Positions 56,927 through 64,000 of a stretch of 64,000 nucleotides of DNA are shown here, in pieces (position 1 is the first letter of the stretch; each line of letters starts with the position of its first letter). Position numbers and translations under genes: made by a program. The stretch comes from a virus: positions 1 through 64,000 of IMG/VR virus record IMGVR_UViG_3300036766_000686, one strand, 5' to 3'. The notes under the pieces were generated by a model that was given only the letters and a program-made list of their open reading frames with translations, was not told where the DNA came from and made no database searches.

Positions 56927-59245
56927 CTATGAGAAATTAACCCACGCCGTTACCCCATGCTCGACCGCGAGCCGACGTTGCCACGGGGTCGTCTCAAATC
57001 CGGATCTGACCTTGATTTCTTCCTGATGCTTGGCATTGGCTCGCGCTACTTCACGCCCGTCCACGTTGACGTTGGTGGGTTTACCTGCGGCTTTATTCGC
57101 CGCATTTGCCGCCGCTTCCGCTGATTTCGCCGCAGCCGCAGAGGACCGAGAGCTATCCGCTGTAAGCGCGCCTAACTCTTTCAACGTTTCCAAGAAATTT
57201 TCCCCGGCCTTGGTCTCCTTTTCTGAAACAACCGCTCCGCGTGCCGCAACCTGCTCTGCGAGCCCGCGAGCCCCCGGAGCCTTGGCTATCGGCGCTTTGT
57301 TTTCAAGCATCCCCGGGAGAAACCCCTTGGACATTGAACGGACAAGAGCGGGAACCATTGCTCCTTTGCCCGCCATATCGAATAGCGCGATTACCCCTGC
57401 CATGAATAATCGAATAGGGGCTGTAATAACGTCCGAGATCGTTGCGAATATCCACTTCAAACCAGTAGCGAGCATACCGAACGCGTCAAGGATAGACTTT
57501 GCTGCCATGATCCCATAGGTGCCTAACTCAATAACCCCAGTGACCAAAGTTGAAATCATCGCCCCAATGAACATTCCAACATTTTTCCAAGTCTCTGTGG
57601 ACTCTTCCGCCGATCCCCCGAACGCGGCAGACAACGCGGCTCCGCAAGCGACAATGGTATTAAGGATATCATCGAACACGTACCCCACAACCGCCCCGAG
57701 CCCTTCGAATACCGCCCACAGTTGATCCTTGAAAATGAGCACCACAGCAACCAGCGCCCACATAGGCCAGGTCATTCCCGCAATCACTGCGCCTATCCCT
57801 GAGATTATTGTCCAGAGCCCGGTGAATAGACCGAATAAACCCGATACCAAAAATCCCACCACTCCGAGTGACACGATCACAGGAAGAAGTGCGGCAGCGG
57901 CAAGCCCGATTACCACCCCGAACTTCACTATATTTCCAATCGCGTCGGAGCCGAAAGTTTCCACAATCCAAGACTTCGCGCGGGACATAGATTCTATAAA
58001 CCCGAGAACCATGCCACGCACCGTTTCGAAAGCCCCAGAAATTCCTATCGCCACAGCCTGTGAGGTCTCGTTTAGCTCACCGAAATCCCCCGACTTGACG
58101 GCCATCATTATCTTTACCATTTCCGCGGCTACGCCCCCCAGCGGTTCGGCAATTTTCATTAAGTTTTCCCCCAACACCTGTCCAAATAAAATTTCAATGC
58201 CCTCCTTCTGCGCCACAAGCTGTCTCATCTTAAAAGCCATCGTCCCCGCCATTTTCATAAACGCTTCCTCAGCCGCTCCAGACCGTTCCTTCATCCCCTC
58301 CAACATGTAATTGAACATCTCACCACTATTTGTAGTAATTGCCATGATTGCTCGCAAGGCGCGAGTGGAGCCGAATAATGCCGCAGAGGCCGCCTCGTTC
58401 CCGTACACCTTCGGGATTATCTCGCCCAAAAAACCCGCGAGCCCTTTCGACTTCAAAGCGGTCACAGAAAAATCCACCCCTAGTTTCTTCGCCGTATCGC
58501 TGGCTTCCTTTGTCGGGTTAAGCACGTTGGACAAGGCGGCGTTAAGTCCCGTTGTTGCCATCGTGGTGTCAACGCCTTGCATAGTGCAAGTGGCCAAACC
58601 CGCCGCCAGTTGCTCGAACGGGACCCTTAGTTGCGAAGCTACCGGGATGACCTTGCCCAGATTCGAGGCCAATTCGGGCATCGTGGTCTTGCCTAGTTTA
58701 ACCGCTGTAAACATTACGTCATTGGCGTCGGCAGCGGTAAGGTTCATCCCTTTATAGGCGTTGAGCGCAGTGGTCAACACGTCAACCGCCGAAAAGGTAT
58801 CCGTGAGCCCTGCGACCGCCAGTTTATTCGCGTTAATCAAAAGCCCAACCGCCGAGCTTGCCGTAATGTTTCCCGCCGATATCGCTTGGTATAACCCCTT
58901 GGCCTGCTCAGCGGCAGTGGTTCCGAAAGCCTCTGAGAGCTTTAACGCGGACGTCTCTATGGTCTTAATTGAAAACGCGGTGGGATCTGCGATGGTGCGT
59001 ACCTCCGTTACTGCGGTCTCGAACCCTCGCGCCGCTTCCATCGAGCGATACATGCCGTAAGTGAGCGGAGCGGCAGCTACGGACAATTTCATCAATGATC
59101 CGCCCACCGTGCCGATCCCTCGCGAAATCCTTTCTGCCCCGCCCCGCATTGACTCCATAGCCGCTTGCGTCCGAGCCATTGATTCCAACGCTTGTCGAGA
59201 ATCGAATTGGAAAATAGCTTTAAGAAAAAATGATTCCGTCGCCAT
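56927..59245 (-). CDS. Tail tape measure protein
   Basis: 772 aa. The N-terminal region (FETAVTEVRTIAD ... ELASNLGKVIPVASQ ... TMATTGLNAALSNVLNPTKEA) is typical of TIGR01760 tape measure proteins. The middle has several long hydrophobic segments and the C-terminus is helical and Ala-rich. Its length sets tail length. TGATG overlap with the chaperone extension frame. Confidence 0.85.
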   Translation of the reverse strand: MATESFFLKAIFQFDSRQALESMARTQAAMESMRGGAERISRGIGTVGGSLMKLSVAAAPLTYGMYRSMEAARGFETAVTEVRTIADPTAFSIKTIETSALKLSEAFGTTAAEQAKGLYQAISAGNITASSAVGLLINANKLAVAGLTDTFSAVDVLTTALNAYKGMNLTAADANDVMFTAVKLGKTTMPELASNLGKVIPVASQLRVPFEQLAAGLATCTMQGVDTTMATTGLNAALSNVLNPTKEASDTAKKLGVDFSVTALKSKGLAGFLGEIIPKVYGNEAASAALFGSTRALRAIMAITTNSGEMFNYMLEGMKERSGAAEEAFMKMAGTMAFKMRQLVAQKEGIEILFGQVLGENLMKIAEPLGGVAAEMVKIMMAVKSGDFGELNETSQAVAIGISGAFETVRGMVLGFIESMSRAKSWIVETFGSDAIGNIVKFGVVIGLAAAALLPVIVSLGVVGFLVSGLFGLFTGLWTIISGIGAVIAGMTWPMWALVAVVLIFKDQLWAVFEGLGAVVGYVFDDILNTIVACGAALSAAFGGSAEESTETWKNVGMFIGAMISTLVTGVIELGTYGIMAAKSILDAFGMLATGLKWIFATISDVITAPIRLFMAGVIALFDMAGKGAMVPALVRSMSKGFLPGMLENKAPIAKAPGARGLAEQVAARGAVVSEKETKAGENFLETLKELGALTADSSRSSAAAAKSAEAAANAANKAAGKPTNVNVDGREVARANAKHQEEIKVRSGFETTPWQRRLAVEHGVTAWVNFS

Positions 59246-59478
59246 CAGCGGAGCCTTCCTCGATTAGATTTTTTAAGAAGCGGCGCCCACTTACCTTCTT
59301 CCTTTTGCAAAGTTTGGTTGAGTCTCGACAAATACTCCTGACGCTCCTCTCGTGTCATTTCCAAAGCGTCTCCCCATGTCACTCCGTTCCCGTAATAGGT
59401 GATTGAAAATAATTCATCATAAATTGCCTTTACGTCCGAGACGGGGAAGAAACTGCGAAAAAACTTTGATAGTTCCAA
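59245..59478 (-). CDS. Tail assembly chaperone extension, likely made by -1 frameshift
   Basis: 77 aa frame in the -1 phase of the preceding gene, overlapping it by 49 nt. Its only start is a TTG (59478) without SD, directly after an in-frame stop, so independent translation is unlikely. The sequence LFSITYYGNGVTWGDALEMTREERQEYL is like small proteins found just before tape measure genes. A ribosome shifting at 59457-59463 would fuse it to the 59430-60293 product. Confidence 0.65.
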   Translation of the reverse strand: MELSKFFRSFFPVSDVKAIYDELFSITYYGNGVTWGDALEMTREERQEYLSRLNQTLQKEEGKWAPLLKKSNRGRLR

Positions 59479-60293
59479 TCAACTGTTCGCAGTACCAACG
59501 CCCTACACTGAGGTGTAGGACACTTGGCTTCAATGCGCATATCGGGACCGATCAAGTGTTGATCAAATTGTCCTACTATGCCCTCAAGGTCCCGCTTGGA
59601 AAGTTCGTCAATTTCGTTATCCGCAAGAGGTATCTCCCCGAGTTCCGCCGCGCCCCGTATCGCTCCGCATATCACCGCAAGCTTCCCCGATTCGAAATCC
59701 CAACGGCTCTCAGGGCGAGAAGTCTCCGCACGATGCCACGCCGGTTGACACAGCCACAACGTTTCCACCCGCTTTCCTCGAATCTCCATAGGGTTGATCA
59801 ACTTATACTCCCAGTAGGAGTCCTCAAGTTTGTCCACTACTGAAATCGTGAGCGACCCCAAGTCCCCAACCCAATCAAAACTTCTTCCGCAGACTGGGCA
59901 ATCCAAGGTCATCGGAAGTTCCGCTCCGATAGCCGAATAGCGAAGCCAGCAGTAGGCATGGAACACGTCACCCGCCGCCATTTGACTTACCACGAGCCTC
60001 CGCTCCTTGTCGGACATGCGGGTAAAGTCATGCGGGCCGATACGGGTACACATTGTAGCGAGGACATGGCCCACATATTCTGCCATGTTCGCCGTTTTCA
60101 AGTTCTCCCTCAGCCTGCCCAACTCCCGCTCTTGTTTCGCTTTCCACTCTCGAACCTCAAGCGACTTGTTGAGCGCTCCCCCCGGCTCCACGATTCCTAA
60201 CGCAAGCAACGGTCCCCGCTCAGCAAGGGAGACAACTGTTTTATTTCTGAGCCCTTCCGAAGGCTCTTTTTTCTTAGCTACGAACTCCTTCAC
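59430..60293 (-). CDS. Tail assembly chaperone / gp26-like protein
   Basis: 287 aa, GTG start with GGAGG 6 nt upstream. A helical N-terminus and a zinc-binding pair LDCPVCGRSFDW and CPTPQC near the end are as in T4 gp26-like or chaperone proteins preceding the tape measure. Its last codons carry a slippery heptamer, so a longer fusion product is expected. Confidence 0.6.
   Translation of the reverse strand: MKEFVAKKKEPSEGLRNKTVVSLAERGPLLALGIVEPGGALNKSLEVREWKAKQERELGRLRENLKTANMAEYVGHVLATMCTRIGPHDFTRMSDKERRLVVSQMAAGDVFHAYCWLRYSAIGAELPMTLDCPVCGRSFDWVGDLGSLTISVVDKLEDSYWEYKLINPMEIRGKRVETLWLCQPAWHRAETSRPESRWDFESGKLAVICGAIRGAAELGEIPLADNEIDELSKRDLEGIVGQFDQHLIGPDMRIEAKCPTPQCRALVLRTVDWNYQSFFAVSSPSRT
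59457..59463 (-). promoter_or_regulatory. Programmed -1 frameshift site T_TTT_TTC
   Basis: In the frame of the 60293 gene the codons read AGT TTT TTC, giving the canonical X_XXY_YYZ heptamer U_UUU_UUC. It lies inside the 49 nt overlap, and the -1 frame leads into the 59245-59478 ORF. A perfect hairpin CCTACAC/GTGTAGG (59502-59519) lies upstream. No strong downstream structure was found by eye. Confidence 0.7.
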
Positions 60294-60332
60294 AGCGCAC
60301 CTCCAATCGGCTCACACGTCGAGCCTTGAGAA

Positions 60333-60349
60333 GCCCCGCTGGTTGGGGC
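60333..60349 (-). terminator. Hairpin downstream of the tail tube gene
   Basis: GCCCC (60333-60337) pairs with GGGGC (60345-60349). On the minus strand TTCTC follows. It lies between the tube stop and the chaperone start and could reduce transcription of downstream genes relative to the abundant tube and sheath. Confidence 0.45.
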
Positions 60350-60364
60350 AATTAGTTACTCGGT

Positions 60365-60805
60365 TTAGACGGGAGTGACCTCGTCCGCTTGAAACTTGTA
60401 GGTCAACTCGGCCATTTCGCCTTCGTTTTTCATGTCCCCTCCGGGGATAGTGCGACCCGAAATCCAGAGATTGAGCAACGAAAATGTCCTGACCCCGCCG
60501 TCCCCTCGGTAGAAAATCATCGTTGCCGCTTTTTTGTACCCCGGTTGCACAGGGTCCTGACCTTGCTTGTACCAGAGTTCCATTGCGGCAATTTCAACGT
60601 CGTGGTGCATCGGGAGTTTTCCCGAGAAGTTGACCGGCTTGGTCTGTCCCCCGCTCCTCACGGTGCGGTCGGGAAGGGTAACGGCTTCTAGTTCTTCTTC
60701 GATATCGTCGAAGGAGATCAGGGTGATCTTGGGCATTCCCAAAACCAAGAGGTCGAACTTGTTAAGCGGAATGTGATTTTCTTTTATGAGCCCTTTAATG
60801 GTCAT
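60365..60805 (-). CDS. Tail tube protein
   Basis: 146 aa, AAGGAGG before the ATG. IEEELEAVTLPDRTVRSGGQT and the central VEIAAMELWYKQGQDPV fit contractile tail tube proteins (gp19-like). Gene order sheath, small gene, tube supports it. Confidence 0.75.
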   Translation of the reverse strand: MTIKGLIKENHIPLNKFDLLVLGMPKITLISFDDIEEELEAVTLPDRTVRSGGQTKPVNFSGKLPMHHDVEIAAMELWYKQGQDPVQPGYKKAATMIFYRGDGGVRTFSLLNLWISGRTIPGGDMKNEGEMAELTYKFQADEVTPV

Positions 60806-60858
60806 TGAGATTCCTCCTTACGGCCAGTGCTTCCTAAAAGCCTGTTGCCTTACTCGAT

Positions 60859-61311
60859 TTATCGCACCGCAAGCGTGGCGGTCTGCCTGGTCCGCGCCGA
60901 CACTGTAACGTTGGCCGCACCTGTCGCCACCGCCGAAAGCGCAATAGTCACCACATCGTTTTCGGCCAGTGCGTCCGTCAATGCCGTTTCCGCCACCGTG
61001 CCGTCGGCATCGTCGTGGGCAACGCTGACCGAGCCCTTTTCCACGCCATTGACGTAAACCTTCGCCGTCGTTGTACCAGCCGTTCCGCAGATGCCGACGG
61101 CCATGCGCAGGTCGGTCAACACGCCCGCCTGCTCAACAACGGCGCCCACGAGCGTTACTGCAGTAGGCGAAGCCACGAAAGCGGTAATCAACTCGCGTAC
61201 CGCGTTGATTGCATTTACGATCGCCACGAGGACGTCGTAAAGCGTGTCCTTGCCCGCCATCTTGTCGAGCCCGCCGCCCGCCTCGCCCATATACTGTTCC
61301 AAATATTTCAT
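60859..61311 (-). CDS. Small structural protein, unknown
   Basis: 150 aa, GGAGG before the ATG. A helical N-terminus (DVLVAIVNAINAVRELITAF) and an Ala/Thr/Val-rich beta domain (AKVYVNGVEKGSVSV). Between sheath and tube; may be a decoration or fibre-attachment protein. Not recognised. Confidence 0.5.
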   Translation of the reverse strand: MKYLEQYMGEAGGGLDKMAGKDTLYDVLVAIVNAINAVRELITAFVASPTAVTLVGAVVEQAGVLTDLRMAVGICGTAGTTTAKVYVNGVEKGSVSVAHDDADGTVAETALTDALAENDVVTIALSAVATGAANVTVSARTRQTATLAVR

Positions 61312-61344
61312 TTCCTTTTCCTCCTATACGAGTGACCCGCGCGA

Positions 61345-63669
61345 TTACGGTGCCACGGATTCGAAAATTCCTGCCTTTGAGATATTGAATACCATTCGCT
61401 CCACGACTCCCACGAGCCGCAAAGTTATTTTCATTATCATGTCCCCCGCGTCTTTCGTTTCTGGGGTGTTGATTTCAAGGTCACACTTCAAGACGCAAGC
61501 GTCCTCGAATTTATAGTCCCTATCTAGCGCACCCTTGCGGTACTCGGCTTTGAAAAACTGCCGCACGGCTTGAAGCGTCATTTCCCGCGCCGAGGCGTCG
61601 TTGAGCGAGAAAATGATCCAATCAAAACTCTCCGCGAGGACCTGTTCGTAGTAGCTCATGGTTTCGCGTTGGTGCTTCCACTTCCACGTCGTGTCGGCGG
61701 CGGGGATGCGATCCCCCCAGATAACAAAGTTGCCTTGTTTGACCCGAATCACGGGGATGCCGCGCGGGTTCAAAAGCTCCTCGTTGAGTATTCGATTGCC
61801 CGTGGTCAACTTGATCACGGAGGGCAGAATCGCATCAATGCCCGCTTCCGCTCGATGGTATCCTTCGTTGTCCTCGGCCATCCGCGCCTCGCGCCCATGA
61901 ATTTCACCCGTTCGCGTGGTCAGCTTTAACTTGTTTTCTCCCACGCTCTCGGGGTCGGTCACGTAAGCGTAGGAAGGAAAGGTCACGGCCATATAGTTCG
62001 ACCGCCCGATCGTGTCGTTGACGTATGCGTCCGCGCCTTCATCCGAAGTTGTCCCCGAAGGAATCTCGATTCGGTACTGGTGGTTTTTCGCGTAGGAGTA
62101 AGCCACGCCCGCCTTCTGTACCGCGGTCGAAGTAACCCCGGGGGTTGCAAACTTTACGAGCCCCAAATTCTTGCCCGCTATGCGATTAAACAACGAGGTG
62201 CTGGGCTCCCACGCCTTGAGGTAATCTGCGTCCGCAACGTCCGCGTTCCCGTCTCGTCCCCCCTCAAACTCCTGAGCCACAGTCACCATGAACTGGTCCC
62301 CGTCCCCGCCGCTTGTCGTGAGGTCGGAGCCGTCTGCCACGGTGATCGTCTTGTGGTCGTTGTCGGTAATGCGGTAGCACTCGCGCTTGGCGTTAACTTT
62401 GTCGGGGTACAAGTACCCGCCGATCAACGCATCCGCAACAAACGGCTTAAAGTTAATCACAAGGGTATCCGCTGCGGAAAGCGCCGATACCCCCGCTGTA
62501 ATGGTGAACGTCGGAGCCCACTTGTTTTTCAACGCGCCGCCCGTTGCTGCCGTGGGGTTGAAGGCTGACCCAAGTGTAACCGTGCCTAAAGCTCCATACC
62601 TGTCCGAGACCACCGCGCCAGAGGTCGGGCTGGACATCGTGATCGTGATTTTCTGCGCCAACATTGTATCACTCGTTGACCCGAGGGCGCAGGTCGGATT
62701 GCCTCCTCCCGCCGAATTAATCGTGAAGTCGTGAATCAGGGAGGTCAGGACAGTTTTCGTCGGCGCTTCACTCGTGATCCCGTAAATGTTCGCGGGGCGA
62801 ACGTTCGCAACGATCTCCCCCGCGAACGACATGGTGGCGGTCACTTCATAATTCGATTCGTCGTTGTTAATGAGATTGACCCAGTAACGGGATGACGTGG
62901 AATCAAGCGACAGGTTCGGATAAGGGTTCACCAATGCGCCATCCACGTAAATGAACAGCCCGAATTCGGTATCAGGGTTTTCCTCGCCATCGCGTATCTC
63001 GACACTTAGCGCCTTCCCACTATTTTCGCGTACCAGATAGTAGCGAAGGTCAGCAGGAGTGCCCGCTTGCAAGTCGGCTTTCAACGTGGCGTCCGATGAC
63101 ACGGTGATCACCCCCGCTGCCGTGTTGCCTACGATCAGGTATTGCTTGGTGGGAGTAGCGGTGCCCGAGAGTTGAACGTACCCACCCGCCCACTCGTCCT
63201 TTTTGAAAGAGGTCGTGTCCTCGGTGTCGAGTGTGGTCGCCGTGAGCTTGCCAATAGCCGACAGGTCTTTGGAATACCTTTTGAGCTTACCGCCCCACCT
63301 TCCGCCGTTTTTCGCGGACAGCGTGCCCACGAGCGTCAACAACGATCCCCTCCGCGCGTACAAGTTGAAACTTGCCTTGACCTCGTTGCCATCGGTCAAG
63401 CGCAACGCAACGACCCCTCCTGCGCCTCCCGCGACCTTCAAGGAGTCGTAGATAGCGTCCGGGCACAGGGAATCCGAAATGTAACTGCCGATCCTTCTGA
63501 GCGCTTGATCTTTCGAAGCGATAAAAATTAATTCGTCGGTGGGTCCCTTTTCCAAGAGCCCCGCATAACCGCGCCATCCGAGAGCCCCCGGAACGATAGG
63601 ATTTCCTCCTGTCTGTTCAACGATTCGAGTGCCTGCCGCACGGGTGGGTCCGAAAACTCGTTGTGCCAT
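61345..63669 (-). CDS. Tail sheath protein
   Basis: 774 aa, AAGGAG before the ATG. The conserved C-terminal part is visible: ESFDWIIFSLNDASAREMTLQAVRQFF followed by ILKCDLEIN-like (CVLKCDLEINTPETKDAGD) and a final beta strand. The large middle is a beta-rich insertion. Contracts to drive the tube through the host envelope. Confidence 0.8.
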   Translation of the reverse strand: MAQRVFGPTRAAGTRIVEQTGGNPIVPGALGWRGYAGLLEKGPTDELIFIASKDQALRRIGSYISDSLCPDAIYDSLKVAGGAGGVVALRLTDGNEVKASFNLYARRGSLLTLVGTLSAKNGGRWGGKLKRYSKDLSAIGKLTATTLDTEDTTSFKKDEWAGGYVQLSGTATPTKQYLIVGNTAAGVITVSSDATLKADLQAGTPADLRYYLVRENSGKALSVEIRDGEENPDTEFGLFIYVDGALVNPYPNLSLDSTSSRYWVNLINNDESNYEVTATMSFAGEIVANVRPANIYGITSEAPTKTVLTSLIHDFTINSAGGGNPTCALGSTSDTMLAQKITITMSSPTSGAVVSDRYGALGTVTLGSAFNPTAATGGALKNKWAPTFTITAGVSALSAADTLVINFKPFVADALIGGYLYPDKVNAKRECYRITDNDHKTITVADGSDLTTSGGDGDQFMVTVAQEFEGGRDGNADVADADYLKAWEPSTSLFNRIAGKNLGLVKFATPGVTSTAVQKAGVAYSYAKNHQYRIEIPSGTTSDEGADAYVNDTIGRSNYMAVTFPSYAYVTDPESVGENKLKLTTRTGEIHGREARMAEDNEGYHRAEAGIDAILPSVIKLTTGNRILNEELLNPRGIPVIRVKQGNFVIWGDRIPAADTTWKWKHQRETMSYYEQVLAESFDWIIFSLNDASAREMTLQAVRQFFKAEYRKGALDRDYKFEDACVLKCDLEINTPETKDAGDMIMKITLRLVGVVERMVFNISKAGIFESVAP

Positions 63670-63695
63670 GTTTGATCTCCTTATCAGTGCCCGGG

Positions 63696-64000
63696 TCAGG
63701 TTGCCAAGGCGTATGTTACCGCGACCCGTTTAACCAACTTATCGTTCGATACATCACCGCCCCAAACCCTGAAATGTTCGACACGGACGGTCCTTGTCCA
63801 GTTGTGCAGGTCTTCGGCGTTCGGAGTGGGCCTGTAATCATAATCCGCTACCAGCCTCAGTGTATACCGTTCATCCAGTCCTGTCGATATTAGCTCAGGA
63901 TTGCGGGCGAGAAAACGGTTGAACGCGTCGGATAAACGGAAGTGATCTGTGAGCTTATCCGCTATCCCGCGAAGTGACAAATCCAGCGGGCCTTGCTGGG
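63696..64000 (-). CDS. Partial tail-module gene, unknown
   Basis: The frame is open to the right window edge (…QGPLDLSLRGIADKL), so the start is outside. Visible 3' part about 100 aa, mixed alpha/beta with LVADYDYRPTPNAEDLHNW. Just upstream of the sheath gene, where tail terminator or completion proteins usually lie. Confidence 0.5.
   Translation of the reverse strand, partial: QQGPLDLSLRGIADKLTDHFRLSDAFNRFLARNPELISTGLDERYTLRLVADYDYRPTPNAEDLHNWTRTVRVEHFRVWGGDVSNDKLVKRVAVTYALAT

Noticed and set aside
1-64000. CRISPR arrays, rRNA genes, IS elements
   Set aside because: No regularly spaced identical repeats, rRNA-like blocks or transposase genes seen; tandem repeats present are coding repeats or short tracts.

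Overview
The window is a 64 kb piece of a tailed-phage genome with a contractile tail (myovirus) and T4-like recombination-dependent replication. All supported protein genes and the single tRNA lie on the minus strand. Genes are packed tightly, with many ATGA, TGATG or TAATG overlaps and strong Shine-Dalgarno (SD) sequences of the AAGGAGG type, so read right to left. The host cannot be fixed from sequence alone. The small sigma-region-4 protein at 12.9-13.4 kb resembles a family I know mainly from Deltaproteobacteria/Myxococcota, which is a weak hint.

Layout, right to left (direction of transcription). 64.0-43.8 kb is the tail module: an unidentified fragment, sheath, tube, two tail-assembly chaperones joined by a likely programmed -1 frameshift, tape measure, LysM baseplate protein, gpD-like hub, gpV-like spike, a proline-repeat protein, gp25-like wedge, gpJ-like protein, a giant gpI-containing baseplate/propeller protein and a second propeller-like protein. 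43.8-41.4 kb is a lysis cassette (M15 endolysin, membrane protein, lipoprotein) interrupted by an HNH endonuclease gene, tRNA-Met(CAT) and a tRNA 3' fragment. 41.2-24.3 kb is replication and recombination: UvsW-like helicase, DnaE polymerase with an intein, UvsY-like protein, gp32-like SSB, RecA/UvsX, SbcD/gp47, SbcC/gp46 and a RuvC-like nuclease. 24.3-12.9 kb holds many small early-type genes plus SpeD, a MazG-like NTPase, a Dam-type methylase, a 9-10 segment membrane protein, an HPRT-like transferase and the sigma-like factor. 12.9-11.4 kb is a 1.5 kb non-coding region rich in repeats and hairpins. 11.4-4.8 kb holds a MoxR/VWA-metallopeptidase system, zinc-binding small proteins and a small serine recombinase. 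4.5-1 kb holds an LLH-type holin coupled to a caspase-fold peptidase, a putative small terminase, minor structural proteins and the large terminase, which enters an intein at the window edge.

The most striking element is inside dnaE. An intein (33285-34418) stays open for its full length, while a second complete protein in the +1 frame (33308-34252), with two zinc fingers and a Vsr/EDxHD-like nuclease domain, is nested inside it. The homing nuclease thus appears to be overprinted on the intein linker instead of being fused in frame. Other points of interest are the phage caspase next to a holin, a structured leader in front of speD, an inverted 19 bp repeat pair next to a serine recombinase, a 20-residue VSD repeat shared by two structural proteins, and tRNA-derived sequences flanking an HNH gene.

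Functional names come from reading motifs and gene order by eye. No database search was run.
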